Origin: Polaromonas sp. P2-4
GTDB taxonomy: Bacteria; Pseudomonadota; Gammaproteobacteria; Burkholderiales; Burkholderiaceae_C
Assembly (NCBI GenBank): GCA_024703855.1
Contig: CP087965.1
Span: 2,162,001 to 2,226,000, forward strand
Length of the DNA stretch: 64,000 nucleotides
Direction of reading: 5' to 3'
Notes under the pieces: model-generated
Told to the model about the DNA's origin: nothing
The model's input: the letters and a program-made list of their open reading frames with translations, nothing else
Database searches by the model: none
Part shown: positions 20,369 through 30,204 of the stretch, one piece after another
Numbering within the stretch: position 1 is the stretch's first letter
Layout: every line of letters begins with the position of its first letter
Made by a program: the position numbers and the translations under genes

Positions 20369-21463
20369 TCAGGACTCTCCTGCATAAACCAGCACGCGCT
20401 CCGGCGGGGCCGTCAGCATGACACGGTCGCCCGCGGCGACCACGCGTGACGAACGCACGTACAGCAGATCATCAAAGGCCGTTTTGACCTGAAGCAGCCA
20501 TTCGCGCCCGCCGTATTCCGCGGTTTCCACCATGCCGGCAAAGGCATTCGGGCCGTCGCCGATGACGATCTCGTCGGGCCGTATGGCCACCACGGCTGCA
20601 CCACTCGGCACGGCCTGCATGGCGACGCCCGCCAGGCGCACGCCGCCCGCGCCTTCAACAGTGACGCGCGCCATCGGCCTGCACGACCTTGCCAGGCAAC
20701 ACATTGCGGTAACCCATGAAGCGCGCAATGTCGAGCTTGGCGGGCCGGGCAAAAACATCTTGCGGCGTGCCAATCTGCTGCACCACGCCGAGTTTCATCA
20801 CCACCACACGGTCGGCCATCGCCAGCGCCTCATCCTGGTCATGGGTCACATACACCGTCGAGCAGCCCTGGGCCCGGTGGATGCGGCGTATTTCGGAGCG
20901 CATTTCAATGCGCAGCTTGGCGTCCAGGTTGGACAGCGGCTCGTCCATGAGGATCAGCGGGGGCTCAATGACAATCCGCGCGCAATCGCTACCCGCTGCT
21001 GCTGCCCGCCCGACAGTTGACCGGGCAGCTTGCTCGCATGCGCCTGCAGCTGCACGGTGTCCAGTGCGGCGGCGACCCGTCGCTCAATCTCTTTGGCCGG
21101 CACGCCGCGCATCTTCAGGCCAAAACCCACGTTGTGGCTGACCGACAGATGCGGGAACAGCGCGTAGTTCTGGAACACCATGCCGAAGCCGCGTTTTTCC
21201 GGCGGCAACGGGTCAATGCGCTGCTCGTCCAGCCAGATGCTGCCATCCGTTAGCGGCAACAGCCCGGCCATGCAATTAAGCGCAGTGGACTTGCCGCAGC
21301 CCGAAGGCCCCAGCAGCGCGACGAACTCCCCGCGCTCTATCGTCAGGGAAAGTTTGTCCAGGGCATTGGCGCCACCAAACTGGCGGCTCACCCCTTCCAG
21401 GCGCAAGCGCCTGAACTCATTTTTTCTCGCGCCCTGCACCGCGCCGTTCTGCTTACCAGACAT
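20369..21463 (-). CDS. ABC transporter ATP-binding protein, PotA/FbpC-like (frameshifted)
   Basis: ATPase of the importer, about 364 aa. It shows Walker A GPSGCGKST, Q-loop VFQNYALFPHL, signature LSGGQQQR, Walker B LILMDEPLSNLDAKLR and the H-loop YVTHDQDEALAM. A C-terminal regulatory TOBE-like domain follows (VAIRPDEIVIGDG). Three frames are needed, with breaks near 20960 and 20670. The start at ATG 21463 (MSGKQNGAV) follows AGAAGGA. It sits between the binding-protein gene and the permeases in the same operon. Confidence 0.88.
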
Positions 21464-21519
21464 CAAAAATCCTTCTAAAACCCGCTTGCGCGGGCGTGCT
21501 GTTCCTGGACCGATTTTTT

Positions 21520-22698
21520 TTACTTGCCCTTGCCAGAGCCGATTTCCTGGTCCCACTTCTTGAAAGCAGCAACCATGGCCTTGTCTTCCAGCGGCTGGGC
21601 ATGCGGCTGTTTGGCAATCCAGTCCGCGTATTCAGGGCGACCGAATTCCTTGATGACGTCCTGGCTCTTTTGCGGCGCCGACGACAGGGGTACGTTCTTC
21701 ACGGCCGGGCCGGGATAGAAATAACCGGCGTCATACGTCAGCGCCTGCTGTTCCGGCTTGAGCAAAAAGGCCATCAGCTCCATCACCACCGCCTGGCGAG
21801 CCGCCGGCAAGCCCTTGGGCATCACCATGTAGTGCGCATCATTGATCCAGGTAAAGCCGGCGAGCGTCGCCACCTTGAACTGCTTGGGGACCACGCCCAA
21901 AGCGCGGGGATTGATGTCCCAGCCGGTCACGGTCACCGTCATGTCGCGTGAGCCTTCGCCCAGCTCTTTCATGACGGCGCCGGTGCCTGTGGGGTAGTAC
22001 TCAATGCAGCTGTTGAGCTCTTTGAGGTAGGCCCAGGTTTTATCCCAGCCAGCAATGGGATCTTTCGGGTCCTTGTCGCCGAGCAGATAAGGCAGGCCCA
22101 TCAGAAAAGTGCGGCCCGGCCCCGAGTTGGCAGGCCGTGCGTAAATAAGCTTGTTGGGATTCGCCTTGCACCAGCTGAGCAATTCAGCGGTCGTTTTGGG
22201 AACCACCTTGACCTTGTCGGGGTTGTATTCGAGCAGCGGGCCTGCAGGCATGTACGTGACCATGATGCCCTGCCCATTGGCAAGGTCCTGCATCTTGCGT
22301 GCGCTGGGCAGGTAGTTGTCCATCAGGTTCGGAAATTTGGCGGCCTGCGCGGGTAACAGCGGTTCCCAGAGGCTTAGTGCAATGCCTGCGGCCAGCGCAT
22401 CAGCACCGGTCAGCACGAGGTCGATGTCGGTGCGACCGGCGGCCTGCATCGCCCGGATTTTTCCGGGCAGCTCAGGCGAAGGTGCCTTGGTGAAGGTGAT
22501 GCGCGACACCAGATTGGGATTTTTTGCAGCAAACGCCTCCAACGCCTCCTGCGTGAGTGCCAGGTTGCCGGCAACATCCACGACGTTGAGGGTCACGGGC
22601 TGCGCATGTGCCGCGCCCAAGGTGGCCGCCGACAGCCCAGCTGCCGCCGCGACACGCACGCTGCGAGCCAGATTGGAAAGAAGGTGATTGATCTTCAT
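21520..22698 (-). CDS. ABC transporter periplasmic solute-binding protein
   Basis: Intact 392-aa extracellular solute-binding protein of the family that includes PotD/FbpA-like proteins. A signal peptide is clear: positive start MKINHLLSNLARSVR, hydrophobic AAAAGLSAATLG, and AHAQ as the cleavage site near residue 32. The start follows GGAGACATC. It lies directly after the glucarate-dehydratase-like gene and before the importer's ATPase and permease genes. The ligand cannot be read from sequence; the neighbours suggest a sugar acid or related carboxylate. Confidence 0.88.
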   Translation of the reverse strand: MKINHLLSNLARSVRVAAAAGLSAATLGAAHAQPVTLNVVDVAGNLALTQEALEAFAAKNPNLVSRITFTKAPSPELPGKIRAMQAAGRTDIDLVLTGADALAAGIALSLWEPLLPAQAAKFPNLMDNYLPSARKMQDLANGQGIMVTYMPAGPLLEYNPDKVKVVPKTTAELLSWCKANPNKLIYARPANSGPGRTFLMGLPYLLGDKDPKDPIAGWDKTWAYLKELNSCIEYYPTGTGAVMKELGEGSRDMTVTVTGWDINPRALGVVPKQFKVATLAGFTWINDAHYMVMPKGLPAARQAVVMELMAFLLKPEQQALTYDAGYFYPGPAVKNVPLSSAPQKSQDVIKEFGRPEYADWIAKQPHAQPLEDKAMVAAFKKWDQEIGSGKGK

Positions 22699-22749
22699 GA
22701 TGTCTCCGTAGTTTGACTAGTGAACACTGACTGGTGAAAGTGACCCGGC

Positions 22750-24022
22750 CTAAAAGCGCGGGCTTGCGCCTGAAAACGCCGGGTCGTATTTGCGCATCTG
22801 CGCCAGGTCGTTGCGGTTGCGCACACCGCAATCCAGGTACTGCTGATGCAGCTGCGCGAGCTGCGCCGGATCGATTTCCACCCCCAGCCCGGCCTGGGTC
22901 GGAACCTTCACTGCGCCCTCGTGAAAAGCAATTCGGCCGCCCTTGATCACCTCTTCCTCCTGCCACGGGTAATGCGTGTCGCAGGCGTAGGTGAGGTTGG
23001 GAATGGCAGCGGCCGCATGCGTCATGGCCATCAGGCTGATGCCCAGGTGCGAATTGGAATGCATGGACATGCCCATGCCAAACACGCTGCACATGCGCGC
23101 CAGCGAGGCGGTGGCACGCAGGCCGCCCCAGTAGTGATGGTCTGACAGCAAAATCTTCACCGACTGCGTGGACGCGTTGCGCCGGAACTCTTCCATCGTG
23201 GTGACCACCATGTTGGTGGCCAGTGGCATGCGGCAGCGCTTGGCGAGCTCGGCCATGCCCTCCAGGCCCGGGGTGGGGTCTTCGTAGTATTCCAGCAGGT
23301 CGTCCAGCTCCTCGGCCGCGGCGATGCTGGTCTGAAGCGTCCAGTTGGCGTTGGGGTCGAGCCGCAGCGGCAAGGCCGGGAAGGCTTTGCGCAAGGCCTT
23401 CATCGATTCGATTTCGTGGGCGGGTGCAAACACGCCGCCTTTGAGCTTGATGCTTTTGAAGCCGTACTGCGCGACCATTCTTTGCGCCTGCTTGACGATT
23501 TGCGCCGGCGTCACAGCCTCGCCCCAAGCGTCGGGCGCATAAGGTTGGTCGGCGTGCTCTGCATATTTGTAGAACAGGTAAGCGCTGTAAGGCACCTCAT
23601 CGCGCACCGCGCCGCCCAGCAAGTCGCAGATGGGCAGGCCCAGCAACTGGCCCTGCAGGTCCAGCATGGCGACTTCCATGGCGCTGATGACCTTGTCGGC
23701 GTTTTTGGCGGTGTGCGAGCCGGGTGCGAGTTCAAACTGCACGCCGCCGCCGCCAGGTTTAATGCTGGCGCGCACGCGCTTCCATCACGTTGAGGTCGAA
23801 CGGCGACAGGTCGATGAGCAGGGTTTTGGCCTGCTCAAGCACTTTCACCATGGGCTCGTCGCCATAGGTCTCGGAGATGCCGACCCGGCCATCGGAGGTT
23901 TCGATTTCAATGATGCTGCGCAAGGCCCAGGGTTCGTGAATGCCGCTGGCGTTCAGGAGCGGCGCGTCGCGAAACGCGATCGGCGTCACGCGCACTTGTT
24001 GGATACGGGCTTCTTTTCTCAT
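22750..24022 (-). CDS. gudD: Glucarate dehydratase-like enolase-superfamily enzyme (frameshifted)
   Basis: About 423 aa. This superfamily abstracts the proton alpha to a carboxylate using Mg2+; glucarate dehydratases convert D-glucarate to 5-keto-4-deoxyglucarate. Visible elements are the KSIKLKGG lysine motif, metal ligands in RLDPNANW and EYYEDPTPG, a SDHHYWGG segment and the HSNSHLGIS histidine region. The N-terminal capping domain (to about 23765) is in a different frame, giving one frameshift near 23765. The stop and start with the Bug gene upstream are 1 nt apart. The assignment to glucarate rather than a related acid sugar is family-level. The symbol is tentative. Confidence 0.8.
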
Positions 24023-24023
24023 G

Positions 24024-25037
24024 TCAGCTCGCGGTGGCTCCAGATTTTTTGACCAGCTCGGCCCAGCGCACGATCTCGGTCTTCATGTGTGCCGCCAGTT
24101 CCTCGGGCGAGCTGCCCACGATTTCCATGCCCAGCTGGTCGGTCAGTTTGGCCATCACATCCGGCATCTTGAGGATCTTGACGATTTCGGCATTGAGCCG
24201 CTGCACGATGGGCTGCGGTGTGCCCTTGGGGGCATAAACCGCCTGCCACGAAGCCATTTCGAAATTCTTGATGCCCGACTCCATCATGGTCGGCAGGCTG
24301 GGCGCCAGCGCCATGCGCTTGGCCGTGGTGACGGCCAGCAGCTTGAGCCGGCCGGCTTGCGCCAGAGACACGGCTGCCGTCATCTGGTCAAACATGAAGG
24401 TCACCTGGCCGGAGGAAACATCCAGCATGGCCGGCGGCGTGCCTTTGTAGGCGATGTGTGTGAGCGGCACGCCAATCAGGTCGGCAAACATTTCACCCGC
24501 CAGATGTGTGGAAGTGCCGGCACCTGAAGAGGCAAAGTTGCGCTTGGACGGGTCCCGCTTGAGCAACGCCACCAGATCAGCCACCGAGTTGATGCCCAGA
24601 TTGGGGTTGACGATCAGCACATTGGGCAGCACCGCCACCAGCGCCACGGGTTCAAAGTCTTTAACCGGGTCGTAGGGCAGGTTTTTGTACAGGCTGGCAT
24701 TGATGGCGTGGGTGCTGATGGTGCCGCCAAACAGCGTGTAGCCGTCGGGCTTGGACTTGGCGGCGTAGCTGGCGCCCACGGCACCGGCTGCGCCCGGCTT
24801 GTTGTCCACGATCACGGGTTGCCCCAGTGACTCGGCCAGTTTTTGCGACACGGTGCGGCCGATCACATCGGTAGAACCACCGGGCGTAAAGGGCACCACA
24901 TAGGTGATGGGTTTGACGGGCCAGCCGGGTGTGGCGATGTCAGCGGCGCTTACAAGGCCAGGCATCGGCAGCACGGCACCCAGGCCAAGACCACCCAGGC
25001 CAAGAACTGCCTTACGGCGAGAGAAGTTTGTCGTCAT
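24024..25037 (-). CDS. Bug-family tripartite tricarboxylate binding protein
   Basis: 337-aa periplasmic receptor of the Bug/TctC family, greatly expanded in Burkholderiales. The N-terminus (FSRRKAVLGLGGLGLG) looks like a twin-arginine signal, with cleavage around VSAADIATPG. Family hallmarks include WPVKPITYVVPFTPGGSTD, the VIVDNKPGAAG motif and AYKGTPPAMLDV. I use the ATG at 25037, preceded by GGAGACCTCA, not the longer reading to 25058. No TctA/TctB membrane genes are nearby, so it is an orphan receptor beside an ABC importer, perhaps for the same substrate or for sensing. Confidence 0.87.
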   Translation of the reverse strand: MTTNFSRRKAVLGLGGLGLGAVLPMPGLVSAADIATPGWPVKPITYVVPFTPGGSTDVIGRTVSQKLAESLGQPVIVDNKPGAAGAVGASYAAKSKPDGYTLFGGTISTHAINASLYKNLPYDPVKDFEPVALVAVLPNVLIVNPNLGINSVADLVALLKRDPSKRNFASSGAGTSTHLAGEMFADLIGVPLTHIAYKGTPPAMLDVSSGQVTFMFDQMTAAVSLAQAGRLKLLAVTTAKRMALAPSLPTMMESGIKNFEMASWQAVYAPKGTPQPIVQRLNAEIVKILKMPDVMAKLTDQLGMEIVGSSPEELAAHMKTEIVRWAELVKKSGATAS

Positions 25038-25090
25038 TGAGGTCTCCATTTGAACCATGCGGCGATTGAGTTTTGCTTGCCAACTTGTTA

Positions 25091-25104
25091 TGTTAGCGCT
25101 AACA
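25091..25104. promoter_or_regulatory. LacI-family operator
   Basis: Perfect 14-bp palindrome TGTTAGCGCTAACA, the classic form of a LacI/GalR-family operator. It lies 54 nt upstream of the Bug gene start and just downstream of the lacI-type gene, so it probably controls the Bug-gudD-ABC operon. Confidence 0.82.
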
Positions 25105-25140
25105 ATTCGATGTTAAAGCCGACCCTCAGCGCCCGTCAAG

Positions 25141-26185
25141 CTAGGCGCTGGCTCTTTTGACTATCGAAAACCCTAGGTCGCGCACCCGAGGCCCCACATC
25201 GCGGTGTTCGACCCGGTCCAGGATGAAGCGCGCGGCCTGCCGCCCGATGGAGGTGCCGTCGATACGCACCGTGCTCAGCAGGGGATGGGTGAAGGCCGCA
25301 AACGGCAGGTCGCCAAAGCCCATGACGGCCACATCGCCTGGCACGGCCAGGCCGGTGGCCTGGGCTTCGGTGATGGCCCCGTGCGCAAGCACGTCGGAGC
25401 CGCAAAAGATCACATCGATGCCGGGATGGTGGGCGCGCAGGTCCGCAAACCCGGCGCGCCCGTTAGCCAGCGAGGAAGGCGCCGGCACCACGCACACCGG
25501 AATGCCGTGAACGCCCAGCTCGGCGAAACGCTGCTCAAACCCGGCCCGGCGCTGCATGGCACGCTCGTCGCCGGCGGTCACGATGCCGGGCTTGCGAAAG
25601 CCTTGCCCGTAGAGGTAATCGGCCACCGCAGCGCCCGCCTTCTCATGGGAAAAACCCACAATCATGTCGATCGGTGTCGGCGTGATGTCCCAGGTTTCGA
25701 CCACCCGGAATGCCCGACGCCAGCAAGCGCCGCCGCCCTTCGGCCGAATGCATGATGCCGGTCAGCACAATACCGTCGGGACGACGCCCGATGATGGCGT
25801 CCAGCAGCGCGTCTTCGCGTGCGCCGCCATAACCGCTTTGCCCCAGCATCAACTGGCAGCCCGCCTCCGCGAGCGCATCGGTCAGCGCCTGAATCGTCTC
25901 CAGAAACACCGGCCCGGCGATGGTGGGCACCAGCGCCGCCACCAGGCGGCTGCGGTTGGAAGCCAGCCCGCCCGCCACCAGATTGGGCACATAACCGCTG
26001 CGCGCGATGGCGCTGCGCACACGCTCCAGCGTGTCGGGCGACACGGCGGCCGGTGTGTTGAGGGCGCGCGAAACGGTAATGGCGGACACCCCGGCCAGCC
26101 GGGCCACATCATTCAGGGTAATACCGCCCGTGCCGGGCCTGGCGGCCCGAACGGCTTTTTTGAGGGGTTTCGCAGGCGCTTTCAT
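25141..26185 (-). CDS. LacI-family transcriptional regulator (frameshifted)
   Basis: About 347 aa. The N-terminal helix-turn-helix and hinge read ITLNDVARLAGVSAITVSRA and SGYVPNLVAGGLASNRS. The periplasmic-binding-like effector domain follows, with an IFCGSDVLAHGAI segment and VMGFGDLPFA near the end. The two halves overlap in different frames around 25650-25705, giving one frameshift near 25705. Together with operators at 25091 and 26193 it is the likely substrate-responsive repressor of the adjacent operon and of itself. Confidence 0.87.
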
Positions 26186-26192
26186 GCGCTTA

Positions 26193-26205
26193 TGTTAACG
26201 CTATC
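26193..26205. promoter_or_regulatory. Probable autoregulatory LacI operator
   Basis: TGTTAACGCTATC, an imperfect match to the perfect operator at 25091, lies 7 nt upstream of the lacI start codon. The position suits autorepression. Confidence 0.6.
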
Positions 26206-26472
26206 TTTTTCTGGGTGCGTTGTGGGCAAGGTGTGCCAGCGAAGCCTCGAACGCACCAGTAAGCCAGTGCGCTGATGCTAGCCACCCGATTGCCGCTTGA
26301 GCAAGGCCAAAAGATATGTATGCATTAGAAACCAATTGAAACATTCTGAAAACGCCTTCACACAACCGCCGTTGCCCCCTTACCCTAGGCCCTCCCGCGC
26401 CCCCGGCATTAACGGTTGGCAGCTGGTTGGCTGTGCGTGATCAATTAAATTTTCCCGGGAATCCCGCTTCAG
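26206..26472. other. Intergenic region between divergent lacI and DUF1631 genes
   Basis: About 267 nt carrying the divergent promoters in principle. I see no repeat, RNA gene or clear promoter consensus in it, and the DUF1631 start has no strong ribosome-binding site. Confidence 0.5.
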
Positions 26473-29055
26473 ATGGCTCTGCAACCAGACATTCTTCAAT
26501 CTTGCCTGCAGGAGGCCGCCAAAGCGGCCAGGCCTGCGCTGGAGCGCTGTATTGAAAACGCGGTAGCGGCACTTCAGATTGCTGAAGCCCAGAGCCTGCA
26601 AATGGCCGAGCGCGATGAGTTGTCCACGGCCTGGCGCGAGTTGCTGACAAACAAGCCGGCCTGGAGCGCCCAGTACCCGGCCGATTTGTTCACCGCATTC
26701 ACGAGTGGCGTGGCGGCAGCGCAAGCCCCCCTTTACCTGGCCGGCTTCATCGATGCCGGCACAGGCGGGCGCGTCAACCCCTGCGTTTGCGTCGCACGAC
26801 AGCTTTTCACTGGTGGACGATGCCGAGGTGTCCCAGGCGATCGAATCATCACGGCTGCTGCAGCGAATTTTGCCGCTCGTGGAACAGCCCCTGGCTGAGC
26901 TTAATACGCTGATCAGCGCCGTTCAGGGCCTGCCCAATGTAAGGCCGGAGCTCAATCCGCTGCGCCCGGAGGTCTTTGCACAGACGCTTCAGGAGATGGT
27001 TTTTGCGGCGTCCGCCGAGCCAGCCATCAGCTCCCTGTGGATCCGGTATCTGGCCGACCCGCTGGGGCGCGAACTCACGCTGGTGTATGAACGACTGGTC
27101 AACCAGCTTGAACTGGCCAAGGTTCAGGGTGCCGGCTACCGGGTACGGCAAACGCCTGTGAGCAACGGCAAGGGCCGGGAAAACAACAAGACGGGCGCTG
27201 GACCGGATTCCGGCAACGGCGGCGATCGCAAGGCGGGCACCCCACGGGGCGGTTATGTGTCCGACGAGCCCATGGCCCCACGCCCCTCGCAGTACGCCGA
27301 CCTGTCTGACCCGGAAATCAAGGACGGCATGTTCCATGATTTCCTGGTCAATGGCGGCAGCAACGCCCACCGCGGTCTGGCGCCCGCCTATTACGCCACC
27401 ATAGAAGAAGAGCTGGTGGCACTGAAAGCAGCACGCGAATCGGCGCAAGTGCCGTTGACCGGATCGCGCGACACGCCACAGGCCGGCAACCCGAAGGTGC
27501 CGGCCGTCGACCGTCCCCAGCGTCCTGTCGATGAACGCAGCCAGCTCAACCAGGCGGTGTGGGGGTCTTTCAGTCGCCCCCGGGAACGCGACATTCTCCG
27601 TACCCAGCTTAAAAAAGAAGCCAGGCAGGTGGGCCAGGTGCTGGGGCTGGAGGTGGTGCACAAACTGGTCGACCAGGTGGCGCAGGATTCCCGGCTGCTG
27701 GCTCCGGTGCGCGAGGCGATTGTGGCCCTTGAGCCGTCGCTGCTGCGCCTGGCCATGGTGGACCCCCGCTTTTTCAATGACGAAGGTCATGCGGGCCGGC
27801 GTCTCATCGAGCGCGTGGCGCAGCGCAGCTTCAAATACAACGACGAATTCAGCCCGGAGTTTCTGGCTTTTTCGAACCGGTGGCCCGCGCCTTCAATGCG
27901 CTCAACGGCCTGGCCATTGACGACGCGCAGCCTTTTGGCACGGCCCTGGCCCAGCTCGAATACAGCTGGAACGAACAGGACCAGCTGGAAGCGAACGACC
28001 GCAACAGCCTGCTGCAGACCTTGCGTTTTGCCGAGGAACGGCAAACGCAGGCCGACCAGATTGCCTTTGATTTGAGTTCGCGCTCCGATCTGGAAAACGT
28101 GCCGCGCCGGGTGCTCGACTTTCTCTTGGGCCCATGGTCGCTGGCCATGGCCCATGCCAGGCTCACCGACACCCGCAACCAGGTCGATCCCTTGGGCTTT
28201 GGCTCGGTGGTGCCTGACCTGCTCTGGAGCGTGAAGCAGGAAGTGACACTGCAACGGCCCGCCAAGCTGATCGAGATGATTCCCAGCCTGCTGGGCAAGC
28301 TGCACACCGGGCTGGACTTGCTGGGGCAGGACCCGCGCGAATGCGACGAATTTTTTGACCTGCTGATGAAGTTGCACCAGCCCGTGCTCAAGCTGCGCCG
28401 CCTGAAAAGCCAGCGTGATGCCGAGGAGTCTGGCTTGATGGCGCTGGAGTCCGGCGTGATGCCCCTCGACACTCCCCCTGAAGAACCGCCGGCCGCGCCC
28501 GAACACCCCCGGGTTGAAGCGGCGGCCCCGCCCTGGCTGGGCCGAGACGATCTGGATGCCGCCGGGTTTGAAGACACCTTGCCCACAGATGCCGCAGACC
28601 TCACGCCGATTGATTCGCTTGATCAGCTTGAACAGGAAGAGCCGTCAACCGCCCCGCAGGACGACGGGTTCGAGACACCAAGTGCCGCGTCTTCTGCACC
28701 CGCCCCGTCCGGCGACGCGCCAGCCCCCGAGGCAGACGCAAACCCGCTCATCACCCCGGCCCAAGCCGAACAAACCCTGCTCAGCCTGCGGGCCGGCAGC
28801 TGGGTCGATCTGTATTCCAAGCACCGCTGGCTGCGCGCCCAGCTGATCTGGGCCAGCACCAAGGGCACGCTGTTCATGTTTGTCAGTCACGGCGGCCAGC
28901 CGCACTCGATGACCAAACGAAGCTGCGAACGATTGATCCGGGAGCGGCTGCTCAGGCCAGTGGACAGTCACGGCGTGGTGGCGCAGGCGCTCGATGCGGT
29001 GGCCTCGCAGGTTGCGGCTACTGCGCACGAGAACGAGGCGGCAGAGTCTCGGTAG
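26473..29055 (+). CDS. DUF1631 family protein (frameshifted)
   Basis: About 860 aa, a large mostly helical cytoplasmic protein of unknown function common in Beta- and Gammaproteobacteria. The first 95 residues (MALQPDILQSCLQEAAKAAR onward), the middle and the last ~390 residues lie in successive frames, with breaks near 26765 and 27870 that compensate. The C-terminal block SWVDLYSKHRWLRAQLIWAS with LFMFVSHGGQPHSMT is characteristic of the family and precedes its RLIRERLLRPV end. A Pro/Ala/Glu-rich linker around residues 650-760 looks disordered. It stands alone and has no signal peptide. Confidence 0.85.
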
Positions 29056-29141
29056 GGGCTAGGCTCAGCCCTGCCACACCATAGCCCGCTTCGCGCAGGC
29101 CGATGCCCAGCCCCGTCATACCCACATACACCAGGGGAGTT

Positions 29142-29230
29142 TTGGGGTCAGAGCCCAAATTCGCCGGGCCTTCGGCTCGCCCGGAGGGTGCGGTGCAACG
29201 CACCGCAGCGAAATTGGTGTCTGACCCCAA
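29142..29230. repeat. 89-bp MITE/REP-like element with 23-bp terminal inverted repeats
   Basis: The left arm (begins TTGGGGTCAGAGCCC) and right arm (ends GTGTCTGACCCCAA) pair at 20 of 23 positions. Between them are two further hairpins, CCGGGC..GCCCGG and TGCGGTGCAACGCACCGCA. The GGGGTCAG termini are the kind seen in REP elements mobilised by Y1-type transposases. No transposase is present here. Confidence 0.65.
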
Positions 29231-29236
29231 TAACTC

Positions 29237-29287
29237 GCGCTATCAAAAACATAGCTGCTTGCGCCCGTAAAATAGGGGCAAAAGCCT
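29237..29287 (+). repeat. Family A repeat copy
   Basis: GCGCTATCAAAAACATAGC, then TGCTTGCGCCCG and GGGGCAAAAGCC. It lies directly after the MITE-like element and upstream of the spermidine-synthase-like gene. Confidence 0.8.
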
Positions 29288-29338
29288 TTTTACGCATAAA
29301 TTTTGTGCCCTCTTAGCCCAGCCGACAGGTACTCAAGC

Positions 29339-30139
29339 ATGCAGTGGCCCACCCTTCCCGACCCTCCGCTCGCCGACACCCAACCCCACACCCAGCCCCA
29401 CGTCAAACCCTTTGTGTGCGATGACGGAAGCGCCAAGTCGCTGCATTTCACCATGGGTGAACTGCAAAGCCGGATGAACAAGGCCAGCCCCTGGCAGCTC
29501 GACGTGGACTACACCCGCACCATGATGGGGTTTTTGCTGCTCAGGAACGCACCCGCCCACATCGTCATGGTGGGACTGGGCGGCGGCTCGCTGGCCAAGT
29601 TTTGCTACCGCCAATTGCCCGACTGCCGCCTCACGGTGGTGGAGATCAACCCGCACGTGATCGCCCTGCGCCGCGACTTCTCTGTGCCCGATGATGATGA
29701 GCGCTTTCAGGTCATTCTGGGCGACGGCGCTGCGTTTGTGGCCGCGCAGCCGGCCCGCTGCGATGTGTTGCTGGTCGATGGTTTTGACCATGAAGGCCAG
29801 CCCGCCGCGCTGTGTTCCCAGCTTTTTTATGACGACTGCTTTGCCGCGCTGACGCAGGGCGGTGTGCTGGCCGTCAACCTGCATCACGACGACGCCGACT
29901 ACCCGGTCTGGGCCGAACGCATCCAGCGCAGCTTTAGCGGCAATGCGGTCGAAGTCCCGGCGCCTGAAAAAACCAACTGCATTGTTTTTGCGTCACGCGG
30001 CGCACCCCTGTCGCCCCGCCGCGTCAACCTGTCCAGCAGTCTTGCCCGGCTCGACAGCGCGGCACGCCTGCAGCTCAAACCAGAATTCGCCCGCATCACC
30101 TGGCACATGAAAGACCTGGACGACAGCGTTGAAAGTTAA
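29339..30139 (+). CDS. Spermidine-synthase-like methyltransferase-fold protein
   Basis: 266 aa. The Rossmann fold typical of polyamine aminopropyltransferases is visible: glycine-rich MVGLGGGSLAKFC, acidic end of strand 2 LTVVEINPHVI, then ILGDGAAF and CDVLLVDGFDHEG. The catalytic and substrate-gating residues of true spermidine synthases are not obvious, so it may belong to the large group of spermidine-synthase-like proteins with unknown substrate. I chose the ATG at 29339; an in-frame ATG at 29303 gives 12 more residues and neither has a strong ribosome-binding site. Confidence 0.72.
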   Translation: MQWPTLPDPPLADTQPHTQPHVKPFVCDDGSAKSLHFTMGELQSRMNKASPWQLDVDYTRTMMGFLLLRNAPAHIVMVGLGGGSLAKFCYRQLPDCRLTVVEINPHVIALRRDFSVPDDDERFQVILGDGAAFVAAQPARCDVLLVDGFDHEGQPAALCSQLFYDDCFAALTQGGVLAVNLHHDDADYPVWAERIQRSFSGNAVEVPAPEKTNCIVFASRGAPLSPRRVNLSSSLARLDSAARLQLKPEFARITWHMKDLDDSVES

Positions 30140-30145
30140 CGCCGA

Positions 30146-30197
30146 GCGCTATTAATTACATAGCTGCTTTCGCCCATATTCATTGGGCTAGCGGCCT
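30146..30197 (+). repeat. Family A repeat copy
   Basis: GCGCTATTAATTACATAGC, TGCTTTCGCCC, then GGGCTAGCGGCC. It fills the short gap between the convergent spermidine-synthase-like and metallopeptidase genes. Confidence 0.8.
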
Positions 30198-30204
30198 ATT
30201 TCAT

